DNA of 47,179 nucleotides from an uncultured Fretibacterium sp. (GCA_947168585.1 CAMVMK010000014.1:1-47179); one strand, 5' to 3'. Counted from the stretch's first letter, positions 33,111-41,718 are shown. The notes: a model not told the origin generated them from the letters alone. Program-made: numbers and translations.

Positions 33111-33668
33111 ATGATTAACAACAGCGCACAATTTAAGTATCAGGCAACAAGAATTTCAACAGCAACAAAAGAACAGCTTCTTCTTATAACTTACGACATC
33201 GGCATAAAAGCATGCCACGCGGCAGAAAACGCTATGCTCGCAAAGGGAAATAATGCGCCGGATTACGATTTAGCCAACCGCGAAATTATCCGCGCTCAAG
33301 AAGTAGTCCGCGAATTAATGGTAACGCTCAACCGCGACAAAGCCGGCGAAATGGGCGACAAACTCATTCAGCTTTATGAGTATATGTATCAGCTTCTAAT
33401 TGACGCTAACATGAAAAAAGAGCCGGAAAATCTCCGCACTGTCCGCAGTATGCTCGAAGAGTTAAAGCAGACTTGGGAAAATGCTTTAATGAAACTGCTA
33501 AAAGAATATCAGACCGAACACCCTGACGATAAAGACCTTCAGAACGCTATGGCCGAAATCGAAGGCAAAAAGCCCGCAGCAGCTTCTGCTCCGGCACAGG
33601 CAGCGTTAAAAACACCCGCTCAGGCAACATCAAATGTTAAGGCGAGGAGTTTCTCTCTTGCAGGCTAA
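33111..33668 (+). CDS. fliS: flagellar export chaperone FliS
   Basis: 185 residues. The first 125 are FliS-like: YQATRISTATKEQLLLITYDIGIKACHAAENA, then REIIRAQEVVRELMVTLNRDKAGEMGDKLIQLYEYMYQLLIDAN, in helical pieces. FliS binds flagellin and prevents premature polymerisation. The tail (about 145-185) is an Ala/Pro-rich extension beyond the usual 130 residues. The downstream FlgN-like gene starts within its last codons. Confidence 0.85.
   Translation: MINNSAQFKYQATRISTATKEQLLLITYDIGIKACHAAENAMLAKGNNAPDYDLANREIIRAQEVVRELMVTLNRDKAGEMGDKLIQLYEYMYQLLIDANMKKEPENLRTVRSMLEELKQTWENALMKLLKEYQTEHPDDKDLQNAMAEIEGKKPAAASAPAQAALKTPAQATSNVKARSFSLAG
33646..33650 (+). promoter_or_regulatory. ribosome site deciding the TTG start of the FlgN-like gene
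   Basis: AGGAG, 7 nt before TTG at 33658, inside the last codons of fliS. Confidence 0.7.
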
Positions 33669-34113
33669 TGTTCTCGAACAGTCTAAAGAGTTGATTTCAC
33701 GCGAAATTAAACTCTGCAAAAAGTTAAGGGCAATGATCTCACGCGAGCTTGAGGCCATTGTCCTTGACAGCGACATGGACGAGTTATTCAGGGTTTTAGA
33801 GCAGAAAGACGGATTAATTGCAGAACTTCAGCTGCTTGCAGACGGCTGGCGCGATGTTTTAACTAATCCTGCTGTAGGAAATTCTCCAAGCGGATTGAGA
33901 ACTCGTCTTTTAGAATTATATCCGGACGATGAAGAATTGCCCGGACTAATTCAGCAGAGCCGCGAAATAGCAACAAGCATAATGCAGGCCGAAGACAACG
34001 CTATAGCCGAACTTCAAAAATATAAAGATAGTCTGCGCTCGCAGATCTCCTCGCGTGTTCAGGGACGGAACGCCGCCGCAAGTTATGCACGTATGGGAGG
34101 TTCCATAATATAA
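33658..34113 (+). CDS. FlgN/FliT-like flagellar chaperone, TTG start inside fliS
   Basis: 151 residues, mostly helical: LEQSKELISREIKLCKKLRAMISRELEAI, FRVLEQKDGLIAELQLL, SIMQAEDNAIAELQKYKDSLRSQIS. Position after fliS, size and coiled-coil pattern resemble FlgN-type chaperones, which guard hook-associated proteins, but the match is not specific. The start is TTG (33658-33660): AGGAG at 33646-33650 is ideally spaced and both site and start lie in the fliS coding sequence, giving translational coupling with an 11-bp overlap. An ATG further upstream (33634) would lack this site. Confidence 0.65.
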   Translation: MQANVLEQSKELISREIKLCKKLRAMISRELEAIVLDSDMDELFRVLEQKDGLIAELQLLADGWRDVLTNPAVGNSPSGLRTRLLELYPDDEELPGLIQQSREIATSIMQAEDNAIAELQKYKDSLRSQISSRVQGRNAAASYARMGGSII

Positions 34114-34123
34114 TAGTGCAATT

Positions 34124-35200
34124 ATGAAGAAAAAATTTTTTATTTTTATATTTTTATTTCTATTTTTATTTTCAGGAATTTCAAACGCAATAGCAGCTGA
34201 AAAAGCCGAAAAAGATACTGATTTAGAAAAAGAGCGCAAAATCGGCCAGAAAGCTATTGAACAAATTGAACAGCAATGGCCTTTAGCTTCAGATCCTGCT
34301 GTACTTTCAAAATTAGAAATGATTGTAAACCGTCTTGAACCTTACATGGAGCGGCGAATAGACTGGCAGGTCAGGCTCGTTAATAGTGAAGAATTAAATG
34401 CTTTTTGTCTTCCCGGAGGCTTTATATTTTTTACTACCGGAATTATGAAAAAATTAGAGACTGACTCGGAACTTGCGGCAGTAATGGCTCATGAAATGAT
34501 ACACGCAGACAGAAAACACGGCTTAAAATTAGCGGCAGAAAGCCAAAAAGTTAGTTTAGGGGCTCTTGCCGTTATGATTTTGAGCGGCGGTGCTGCTGCT
34601 CCGATAGTTTTAGCTCAGGTTGCCCAAGTTGCTATAACGAGTTCTTACACTCTTGAACTTGAAAAAGAAGCAGATAAATTCGGCCTCGAAGCATTAATTC
34701 AGTCAGGATATTCGCCGACCGGAATGATAACATTATTTGAAAAATTTATGGCTGAAGAATATAGACAGCCTATTCACGATTACGGAATTTATATGAACCA
34801 CCCCGACACTCCTAAAAGACTTGACGCTGCTGTGAAAATTCTTCATGAAAAAAATATCCCGATTGAACGCAAATATTCACTCGGATTATTAAGAACATCA
34901 ATAAAACAGTTAAAAAATAAAATTAATCTCGATATTGACGGCGCAACAGTTTTGACAGCTGATAAAAATCCGGAAAATTTTAAGATTATTGCAGAAATTA
35001 AAGATAATATCGACAAATATTTACAGCTTGAAATAGCACCTTACGAACTTCACATTAGAAAAGAAAATTTATATATCGGCAATCATTTAACGGCTCAAAA
35101 TGTTAAAGGCATGACCCAGCCTGAGGAGTTAAGAAAAAATCTTTTGCGGGCGGTTAACTCAGCACGAGCTAAACACCCGACTTCAAAATTTTTCAAGTAA
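34124..35200 (+). CDS. exported M48-family zinc metalloprotease
   Basis: 358 residues with a strongly hydrophobic signal peptide (3-24). Catalytic motif AHEMIHADRKHG (HExxH at about 123-127) with third ligand Glu in LELEKEADKFGLEAL; FCLPGGFIFFTTGIM precedes, typical of BepA/YfgC- and LoiP-like peptidases. These work on envelope proteins in the periplasm of diderms. The C-terminal 130 residues show no TPR repeats, so it is not a full BepA. It lies 10 bp after the FlgN-like gene. Confidence 0.87.
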   Translation: MKKKFFIFIFLFLFLFSGISNAIAAEKAEKDTDLEKERKIGQKAIEQIEQQWPLASDPAVLSKLEMIVNRLEPYMERRIDWQVRLVNSEELNAFCLPGGFIFFTTGIMKKLETDSELAAVMAHEMIHADRKHGLKLAAESQKVSLGALAVMILSGGAAAPIVLAQVAQVAITSSYTLELEKEADKFGLEALIQSGYSPTGMITLFEKFMAEEYRQPIHDYGIYMNHPDTPKRLDAAVKILHEKNIPIERKYSLGLLRTSIKQLKNKINLDIDGATVLTADKNPENFKIIAEIKDNIDKYLQLEIAPYELHIRKENLYIGNHLTAQNVKGMTQPEELRKNLLRAVNSARAKHPTSKFFK

Positions 35201-35209
35201 AATTTTTAT

Positions 35210-35626
35210 CTAATCTTCGTGATGTTCCATAGGTATAACTTCCATGCCGTTTTTAGCTCTGTAATCGTTCAAAGCCGTGTGAATAGCCTCTTCGGCCAAG
35301 ACTGAACAGTGCATTTTTATTGGCGGAAGACCGTCAAGAGCTTCTGCTACCGCGCTGTTTGTCAAGTTCCAAGCGTCCTCAACTGTACGGCCTTTTATCA
35401 TTTCCGTTGCCATACTTGAAGACGCAATAGCCGAAGCACAGCCGAAAGTCTTGAATTTAACATCGTCAATCACTTTAGTTTCCGGATTGACTTTTAAGTA
35501 AATTTTCATAATGTCGCCGCACTTAGGGTTACCGGCCTCGCCTACCCCGTCAGCGTCAGGAATTTCGCCTACATTGCGGGGGTTAATAAAATGATCCATA
35601 ACTTTTTGACTGTAATCTAACGCCAT
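35210..35626 (-). CDS. iscU: Fe-S cluster scaffold (IscU/NifU N-terminal type)
   Basis: 138 residues: YSQKVMDHFINPRNVGE, then the three cluster ligands in EAGNPKCGDIMKIYL, KTFGCASAIASSS and IKMHCSVLAEEAI. It receives sulfur from the neighbouring cysteine desulfurase and assembles 2Fe-2S/4Fe-4S clusters. It ends convergently with the M48 gene, 9 bp away. Confidence 0.95.
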   Translation of the reverse strand: MALDYSQKVMDHFINPRNVGEIPDADGVGEAGNPKCGDIMKIYLKVNPETKVIDDVKFKTFGCASAIASSSMATEMIKGRTVEDAWNLTNSAVAEALDGLPPIKMHCSVLAEEAIHTALNDYRAKNGMEVIPMEHHED

Positions 35627-35679
35627 AATTTTTACGCTCCTTTTTTAATTTTAATTTTTTGTAATGAAGAAGTTTTTTT

Positions 35680-35704
35680 ACTTCCTAACTCCTAACTCCT
35701 CACT
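35680..35704 (-). repeat. TCCTAAC-family repeat overlapping the end of iscS
   Basis: TCCTAACTCCTAACTCCTCAC on the plus strand. On the minus strand GTG AGG AGT TAG forms the last codons and stop of iscS, so the repeat has supplied the gene end. Confidence 0.65.
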
Positions 35705-36879
35705 GTCTTTATAAAGTCTTCCCATAAGGGGGACATTGCGCGTCTTCTTGAAACTATCTCCGGCAGAACTTCAAGAACATAATCAATTTGTTCATCAGTC
35801 GTTAAACGCCCGATTGTAAATCTCAAAGAGCCGTGAGCCATTTCATGTTTCAATCCCAAAGCTAATAAAACATGAGACGGGTCAAGACTTTCAGAACTGC
35901 ACGCACTGCCTGTTGAAGCGCAAATTCCTTTTGCGTCAAGGTCTAATAATAAAGTTTCACCCTCAACGCCTATAAAACTGAAATTAATATTATTCGGAAG
36001 TCTTTTATCACCCCTCGCGCCGTTTAATTTAGCGTGAGGAATTTTCTCTAATATTCCTGCGATTAATCTATCACGGCGGGCAGAATTAATTTTTTTGTCA
36101 TCGTCAAGACGCGATTTCAAAATTTCCATAGCCTCGCCGAAGCCGACTATCCCCGCAATATTTTCAGTGCTTGCTCTGTGTCTTTTTTCTTGAGCTCCTC
36201 CGTGAATAAAATTCTCAATGTTTATGCCTTTTCTTAAATATAAAGCTCCGACACCTTTAGGCCCGTACATTTTGTGAGCCGACATTGAGAGCATATCTAT
36301 ATTCATTGCTTTAACGTCAATATCAAGATGAGCGGCGGCCTGAACAGCGTCAGTGTGAAAAGGAATTTTTTTCTCGCGGCATAAAGCTCCGATTTCTGCA
36401 ACAGGTTCAATAGTTCCAACCTCGTTATTTGCAAACATAATTGAAACTAAAGCAGTTTTATCGGTGATTGCGTTTCTAACATCTTCTACGCTCACAAAAC
36501 CCTCTGAATTAACGGGTAAATATGTAACGCTGGCACCGTGATATTTTTTAAGATATTCAGCCGTGTGTAAAATCGCGTGATGTTCAATTTGAGTAGTTAT
36601 TAAATGATTTTTTCCGGCTTTCATAGCTTTTTCAAGAGTTCCTTTTAATACCCAGTTATCAGCTTCAGTGCCTGAGCCGGTGAAAAAAATTTCGCCCTCG
36701 TCAGCGTTCAAAGCCTTAGCGACTTGGCCCCGCGCTTTTTCGATAGCGGCTCTGCTTTTACGCGAGAAAGAATAAACACTCGACGGATTTCCAAAATTTT
36801 CACTGAAATACGGCATCATAGCTTTCAAAACTTCCGGGCTTGTGGGAGTTGTTGCCGTGTGATCCATATAAACAAACAT
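35692..36879 (-). CDS. iscS: cysteine desulfurase (NifS/IscS)
   Basis: 395 residues, PLP-dependent: MDHTATTPTSPEVL, FTGSGTEADNW, the PLP Lys in SMSAHKMYGPKG, and the active Cys loop STGSACSSESLDPSHV. It takes sulfur from cysteine for IscU. The last residues (VRS-stop) are encoded within the short repeat at 35680-35704, so the C-terminus differs from relatives by a repeat-derived tail. Between iscR (9 bp) and iscU (65 bp), all co-oriented. Confidence 0.96.
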   Translation of the reverse strand: MFVYMDHTATTPTSPEVLKAMMPYFSENFGNPSSVYSFSRKSRAAIEKARGQVAKALNADEGEIFFTGSGTEADNWVLKGTLEKAMKAGKNHLITTQIEHHAILHTAEYLKKYHGASVTYLPVNSEGFVSVEDVRNAITDKTALVSIMFANNEVGTIEPVAEIGALCREKKIPFHTDAVQAAAHLDIDVKAMNIDMLSMSAHKMYGPKGVGALYLRKGINIENFIHGGAQEKRHRASTENIAGIVGFGEAMEILKSRLDDDKKINSARRDRLIAGILEKIPHAKLNGARGDKRLPNNINFSFIGVEGETLLLDLDAKGICASTGSACSSESLDPSHVLLALGLKHEMAHGSLRFTIGRLTTDEQIDYVLEVLPEIVSRRRAMSPLWEDFIKTVRS

Positions 36880-36888
36880 TTTTATAAA

Positions 36889-37383
36889 TTAATCCCCCTT
36901 TGAATTTTTAACAGCTAAATTTTTAATTTTTTCGCGTTCCGGATCTATAAATTTTTCAAGATTTTCAAGAAGAGAATTTTTTTCTGCGGCAATATCTTTC
37001 AAAGTCGTAGCCTCTAAAATCTCATCGACCGAAGATTTTACTTTCCTCCATAAATTAAAAGTCGGACAGGTTACGGCGTTCTCACAGCCTTTATCAGTCT
37101 GGCAAGAGCCGAATATAAAAGGTTCGCCGAGAGCCGCTAAAATATCAGCGATTGAAATTTCTTCAGCTTTTCTCGCTAAAAGATAACCGCCCTGAGCTCC
37201 CCTGACGCTTTCTAAAATTCCGTTGCGTCTTAATTTCCCGAATAACTGTTCAAGATAATTCACCGGAATATTTTGACGCGAGGCAATATCACTGACTGAT
37301 ACGGGGCTGTTAGTCTTTTCAAAACTCAAACATAAATCCGACATAGCCCGAAGACCGTAGCGCGCAGTCGTTGAAAGCCGCAT
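36889..37383 (-). CDS. iscR: Rrf2-family Fe-S regulator, IscR-like
   Basis: 164 residues: MRLSTTARYGLRAMSDL start, winged helix with ARQNIPVNYLEQLFGKLRRNGILESVRGAQGGYLL (in pieces), and a Cys cluster FGSCQTDKGCENAVTC at about 92-108 that binds 2Fe-2S in IscR. Expected to sense Fe-S status and repress this isc operon. The ribosome site is AGGAGAG. The first of three minus-strand genes iscR-iscS-iscU. Confidence 0.92.
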   Translation of the reverse strand: MRLSTTARYGLRAMSDLCLSFEKTNSPVSVSDIASRQNIPVNYLEQLFGKLRRNGILESVRGAQGGYLLARKAEEISIADILAALGEPFIFGSCQTDKGCENAVTCPTFNLWRKVKSSVDEILEATTLKDIAAEKNSLLENLEKFIDPEREKIKNLAVKNSKGD

Positions 37384-37489
37384 ATAAATTTTCTCTCCTT
37401 TCGTTTGATTTTTATTAATTAATTAAACGGCGGAAAGAATATCATATGCAACTATTTTTATCAAGATTAAAAATTCACAAAATACCTGA

Positions 37490-37495
37490 TATAAT
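37490..37495 (+). promoter_or_regulatory. -10 box of the thiamine operon
   Basis: TATAAT, 15 bp before the riboswitch aptamer; no clear -35. The stretch 37384-37489 holds the divergent iscR leader and nothing else I can name. Confidence 0.55.
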
Positions 37496-37508
37496 TATTA
37501 AAATTTTC

Positions 37509-37598
37509 ATGGGAGCTTGTTAAACAGGCTGAGAGGGGATTAAATAATTAAATTCCGACCATAATAACCTGATCCGGATAATGCCGGCGTAGGAAGCA
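37509..37598 (+). ncRNA. TPP riboswitch (THI element)
   Basis: Conserved aptamer parts in order: GGGAGCTTG, AGGCTGAGAGG (37528-37538 region), CCGACC, ACCTGATCCGGATAATGCCGGCGTAGGAAGC. It binds thiamine pyrophosphate and lowers expression of the downstream thi genes. About 95 nt separate it from thiM; no strong terminator hairpin is seen there, so control is more likely by hiding the ribosome site GGAGGG (inference). Confidence 0.95.
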
Positions 37599-37691
37599 TA
37601 AAAGCAAGTAGGAAGTTAAAAAAGGTTTTCACTTTCAAGCAAAAGTTTTTCACTCGCATGAAAAAATAAAATTTTCTGGAGGGAAAATATT

Positions 37692-38513
37692 TTGTTAGGT
37701 AAATATCTCGATAAAGTCCGCGAAAAATCTCCTTTAATTCATAACATAACGAATTATGTTACCGTTAATGACGTTGCCAACGCGATTTTAGCCTGCGGGG
37801 CAAGTCCCGTAATGGCTGACGAACCCGATGACGCTGTCGATATTACTTCAATCTGCGGCGGCTTAAATATCAACATCGGCACGTTAAATTCAAGAACTAT
37901 TCAAAGCATGTTCAAAGCCGGAAAAAAAGCTGAGGAATTAAATCACGCTCTTTTACTTGACCCCGTAGGAGCAGGAGCAAGCAAATTGCGGACAGATACG
38001 GCCGTGAATTTAATGAAAGAAATTAAATTTGATGTCATTCGCGGAAATTCTTCTGAAATTAAAACTCTCGTGCTCGGCTCTAATTCAACTAAAGGCGTAG
38101 ACGCTGACAAGGCTGACGCTGTGAGCGATGAAAATCTTTCTTTCATGGTCAAATTCGTCAAAGATTTCGCTAAAAATTCCGGCTCTGTTATCGCTTTAAC
38201 CGGCGCTATTGATTTAGTTGCTGATGATAAAAAATGCTTCGTTATTCGCAACGGCCGTCCCGAAATGGGAAGAATTACAGGCACGGGCTGTCAGCTTTCG
38301 GGAATAATGACGGCATTTATAGCGGCTAATCCCGAAAATAAATTAGAGGCTGCTGCTTCAGCTGTGTGTCTTATGGGCGTTGCGGGCGAAATTGCTTTCA
38401 AAAATTTACAGCACGGCGATGGAAATTCGACTTACCGCAACAGAATTATTGACGCAATTTATAACATGACGGGAAAAATTTTAGACGAGGGCGCGAAATA
38501 TGAAATTAAATAA
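37692..38513 (+). CDS. thiM: hydroxyethylthiazole kinase
   Basis: 273 residues: SPLIHNITNYVTVNDVANAILACGASPVMADEP, LLDPVGAGAS, and GRITGTGCQLSGIMTAF, the nucleotide/anion-hole motif of ThiM. It phosphorylates salvaged thiazole alcohol. The start is TTG at 37692 after GGAGGG. First gene after the riboswitch; its end overlaps thiE by 14 bp. Confidence 0.95.
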   Translation: MLGKYLDKVREKSPLIHNITNYVTVNDVANAILACGASPVMADEPDDAVDITSICGGLNINIGTLNSRTIQSMFKAGKKAEELNHALLLDPVGAGASKLRTDTAVNLMKEIKFDVIRGNSSEIKTLVLGSNSTKGVDADKADAVSDENLSFMVKFVKDFAKNSGSVIALTGAIDLVADDKKCFVIRNGRPEMGRITGTGCQLSGIMTAFIAANPENKLEAAASAVCLMGVAGEIAFKNLQHGDGNSTYRNRIIDAIYNMTGKILDEGAKYEIK

Positions 38514-39138
38514 AAAAGATTTAATCCTTTACGCCGTTACGGACAGGGCTTGGCTCAATGGAAGAAGACTTTATGACGACGTTGAAAAAGCTATACGGGG
38601 CGGAGCGACTTTAATTCAATTACGCGAGAAAAATTTAACTCACGAAGAATTTAAGGCCGAAGCTCTCGAAATTCAACAGCTTTGCAGAAAATATAAAATC
38701 CCGTTCATTATCAACGATGATGTTGAACTCGCAATAGAAATTAATGCTGACGGTATCCACGTAGGCCAAGACGATATGGAAGCCGGAAATGTAAGAAATT
38801 TAATCGGCAGTGAAAAAATTTTAGGCGTTTCAGTCAGAACTCCTGAAGAAGCAATCAGGGCTGAAGAAAAAGGAGCTGATTATTTAGGCGCAGGAGCAGT
38901 CTTTCATACGGGCTCAAAATTAGACGCTGTTGAAGTTTCTCACGAGACTTTGAAAAAAATCTGCGATGCCGTAAAAATTCCTGTCGTTGCTATCGGCGGA
39001 ATTAACGCGAAAAATATTCATGAACTTTCTGAAAGCAATTTAGCCGGAGTTGCCGTAATAAGCGCGATTTTTGCAAGCGGAAATATCGAAAATTCCGCGC
39101 GTGAATTAAGAAATTTATCAGAAAATTTTTGGGGGTAA
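38500..39138 (+). CDS. thiE: thiamine-phosphate synthase
   Basis: 212-residue TIM barrel: LYAVTDRAWL, GATLIQLREKNL, PFIINDDVELAIEINADGIHVGQDDM, LGVSVRTPEEA, YLGAGAVFHTGSK, VVAIGGINAKN. It joins HMP pyrophosphate and thiazole phosphate to give thiamine monophosphate. The start lies within the end of thiM, so translation is coupled. Confidence 0.96.
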   Translation: MKLNKKDLILYAVTDRAWLNGRRLYDDVEKAIRGGATLIQLREKNLTHEEFKAEALEIQQLCRKYKIPFIINDDVELAIEINADGIHVGQDDMEAGNVRNLIGSEKILGVSVRTPEEAIRAEEKGADYLGAGAVFHTGSKLDAVEVSHETLKKICDAVKIPVVAIGGINAKNIHELSESNLAGVAVISAIFASGNIENSARELRNLSENFWG

Positions 39139-39147
39139 AAAGTAAAA

Positions 39148-40245
39148 ATGAAAAAAATTTTTTTACTCGTTATTGCTTTATTTATTTTTGTTCCGTTTTC
39201 GTTTGCTGAAGAAAAATTTTTAGTAAGCCATGAAAAAGAATTCGGCGGTGTTATTATTCACTGCGCTATAAACGATTTTAATTCTTTAGGCTATGAGTAC
39301 GGAGACAGCTTGAATTTTAATTTTTCAAACGGTCAAAAACTCGAAGATATTCCTTACTACAACGGCTATTATTCTGAAATCGGAAGTCTTCTTTTACTTG
39401 CTTATCCGGACGGGAAAAATGTACTGCTTAAAAAAAATTTAGGCTCTGATATATGGGAAGATTTAAGCCTGAATGAAAATGATTTTGTTTTAGTGTCGTT
39501 AAACTCAAAAGGAAAATATAAAGATATTCAAGAGGTTCGAAATATTCAGTATTCAAACGACAGAAGCAAATATTCAAGCGATGAAGAATTTTCAAATTTC
39601 CGCGCCGTTAATATAGGGAAGCTGAAAAAAAATTTTCTTTACCGTTCCGCCTCGCCCTGCGACATTACATTTAATAGAGCCGACTATGTTGACGGACTTA
39701 TTAAAAATGCCGGAATAAAATGTATTTTAGATCTTGCCGATAACGAAGAAAAAATAAAAAAATTTATTTCAAAATCCGATTTTGCCTCGCCGTATTTTCT
39801 TGATTTATACGAAAATAAAAACGTTATTCTTTGCGGAATGTCAGCGAATTTTTATTCAGAAACTTTCAGAAAAAAATTAATTTCAGGCCTTAACGCTATG
39901 TCTGCTCATGAAGGCCCGTTTTTAATTAACTGTCTCGAAGGCAAAGACAGAACTGGTTTTGTCTGTATATTAATTTCTATGCTTGCCGGTGCGTCATATG
40001 AAGAAATTTTGAATGACTACATGATTTCTTTTGCTAATTATTACGGGATTACAAGTGAAAGCGATAATAAAAAATATAATACTATTATCACTCAGCTTTT
40101 TACCCCGATGATTAAAGAAATAATTCAAGATGAAAACGTTGACGCAAAAAACGCAGATCTTGTCTCTTATGCTGAAAAATTTTTGATCGCTTCAGGAATG
40201 AATGAAGCTGAGTTAAATAATTTTAAGTCTTGCATACTCGAATGA
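39148..40245 (+). CDS. exported tyrosine-phosphatase-like protein in the thiamine operon
   Basis: 365 residues with a signal peptide (1-20, ending SFAEE). Residues 25-125 form a beta-rich domain (FGGVIIHCAINDFNSLGYEYGDSL). From about 150 comes a phosphatase domain of the Y_phosphatase3/PTP type: RAVNIGKLKKNFLYRSASPC, CILDLADNEEK, and the P-loop NCLEGKDRTG (Cys about 262, C-x5-R complete). The active site is intact. It is 9 bp after thiE and 15 bp before thiD/tenA, so it belongs to the operon. Substrate unknown; a thiamine phosphate is an attractive guess, since the operon's ThiN needs free thiamine. Confidence 0.8.
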   Translation: MKKIFLLVIALFIFVPFSFAEEKFLVSHEKEFGGVIIHCAINDFNSLGYEYGDSLNFNFSNGQKLEDIPYYNGYYSEIGSLLLLAYPDGKNVLLKKNLGSDIWEDLSLNENDFVLVSLNSKGKYKDIQEVRNIQYSNDRSKYSSDEEFSNFRAVNIGKLKKNFLYRSASPCDITFNRADYVDGLIKNAGIKCILDLADNEEKIKKFISKSDFASPYFLDLYENKNVILCGMSANFYSETFRKKLISGLNAMSAHEGPFLINCLEGKDRTGFVCILISMLAGASYEEILNDYMISFANYYGITSESDNKKYNTIITQLFTPMIKEIIQDENVDAKNADLVSYAEKFLIASGMNEAELNNFKSCILE

Positions 40246-40260
40246 AAGGAAAAATAAAAA

Positions 40261-41718
40261 ATGAAAACAGCTTTAACTATTGCAGGCAGCGACAGCTCAG
40301 GCGGTGCGGGTATCCAAGCCGATATTAAAACAATGACAATGAACGGTGTTTATGCTATGAGTGCTGTAACGGCTCTGACGGCTCAAAACACTACGGGAGT
40401 TACAGGAATTTTAGAATCTTCGCCGGAATTTTTAAGACAGCAGCTTGACGCAATTTTTACTGACATTTTCCCGGATTCAATAAAAATCGGAATGGTATCA
40501 AGTTCCGAGTTAATAAAGACTATCGCCGAAAGATTAAAATTTTATAACGCTAAAAATATTGTCGTTGACCCCGTCATGGTAGCAACAAGCGGAGCAAGAT
40601 TAATTAATGAAAGCGCGGTTGAAACTCTCGAAAAAGAACTTTTGCCGCTCGCCCTCGTTGTAACTCCGAACATTCCGGAAGCTGAAATTTTATCCGGCGT
40701 TAAAATTCAAAATCAAAACGATATGCCGGAAGCCGCGAAAATTATTAATGAAAAATTCGGCTGTTCCGTCTTATTAAAGGGCGGTCATGATGTCAACGAT
40801 GCTAACGATTTTTTATATATCAGCGAAAATAATTCGCGCTGGTTCAAAGGCAAAAGAATCGAAACCTGCAACACTCACGGCACCGGCTGTACTCTTTCAA
40901 GCGCAATAGCCTCGAACTTGGCCAAAAATTTTTCTCTTGAAATTTCCGTTGAACGAGCAAAAGATTATATTTCAGGGGCTTTAGGCTCAGGCTTAAATTT
41001 AGGCAAAGGCTGCGGACCTATGAACCACGCTTTTAATTTAACGGGGAAATTCGCGACCTCTAAAAATCTCCGTGAAAGATTAATGTCATCAGTCAGCGAT
41101 ATTTGGCCGGAATATAATAATCACCCGTTTGTCAAAGGCATTGAGACAGGAACTCTCGACAAAAATAAATTCAAACGTTACATAATTCAAGATTATTTGT
41201 ATCTAAATGAATATTCGAAAGTTTTTGCATTAGGCGCGGCAAAATCCAAAAATCTTGAGACAATGAAATTATTTGCTTCGGTCATCAGCGCGATTGCGAA
41301 TGTCGAAATGGATATTCACAAAGGCTATATGGGACGGCTCGGAGTTTCTGAAAAAGACATAGAGGACGCTGAACGCGAACTCGAAAATCTTTCCTACACG
41401 TCTTATATGCTGAGAATTGCTTATGAAGAAGGCGAGGCTGAAATTTTAGCGGCTATACTTTCATGCGCTTTAAGTTATGAGGACATAGCTAAAACTATGC
41501 TGAAAAATAATCCAAACGCCGACAAAAATAATTTTTACAGCGAATGGATAAAATGCTACTCCGGCCAAGAATATTGCAGTCTCAATAAAATTTTTGTTGA
41601 GGCTCTTGAAAACGCCGTTAAAGATTACAGCGAAGAAAAATTAAATCACATTGCTGAAATTTTCCGTGAATGTTCGCTCTACGAGATGGACTTTTGGAAC
41701 ATGGGCGATAAAAAATGA
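40261..41718 (+). CDS. thiD: ThiD-TenA fusion: HMP(-P) kinase and aminopyrimidine aminohydrolase
   Basis: 485 residues. Residues 1-260 are ThiD: ALTIAGSDSSGGAGIQADIKT, DPVMVATSG, LLKGGHDV, CNTHGTGCTLSSAIASN. Residues about 275-480 are TenA: IWPEYNNHPFVKGIETGTL, YIIQDYLYLNEYSKVFALG, a Cys in AAILSCALSYEDIAK that fits the TenA nucleophile position, and YEMDFWNMG at the end with its Glu. ThiD phosphorylates HMP twice; TenA releases HMP from degraded thiamine or its amino-pyrimidine. The fusion pairs salvage with activation of the same pyrimidine. Confidence 0.93.
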   Translation: MKTALTIAGSDSSGGAGIQADIKTMTMNGVYAMSAVTALTAQNTTGVTGILESSPEFLRQQLDAIFTDIFPDSIKIGMVSSSELIKTIAERLKFYNAKNIVVDPVMVATSGARLINESAVETLEKELLPLALVVTPNIPEAEILSGVKIQNQNDMPEAAKIINEKFGCSVLLKGGHDVNDANDFLYISENNSRWFKGKRIETCNTHGTGCTLSSAIASNLAKNFSLEISVERAKDYISGALGSGLNLGKGCGPMNHAFNLTGKFATSKNLRERLMSSVSDIWPEYNNHPFVKGIETGTLDKNKFKRYIIQDYLYLNEYSKVFALGAAKSKNLETMKLFASVISAIANVEMDIHKGYMGRLGVSEKDIEDAERELENLSYTSYMLRIAYEEGEAEILAAILSCALSYEDIAKTMLKNNPNADKNNFYSEWIKCYSGQEYCSLNKIFVEALENAVKDYSEEKLNHIAEIFRECSLYEMDFWNMGDKK

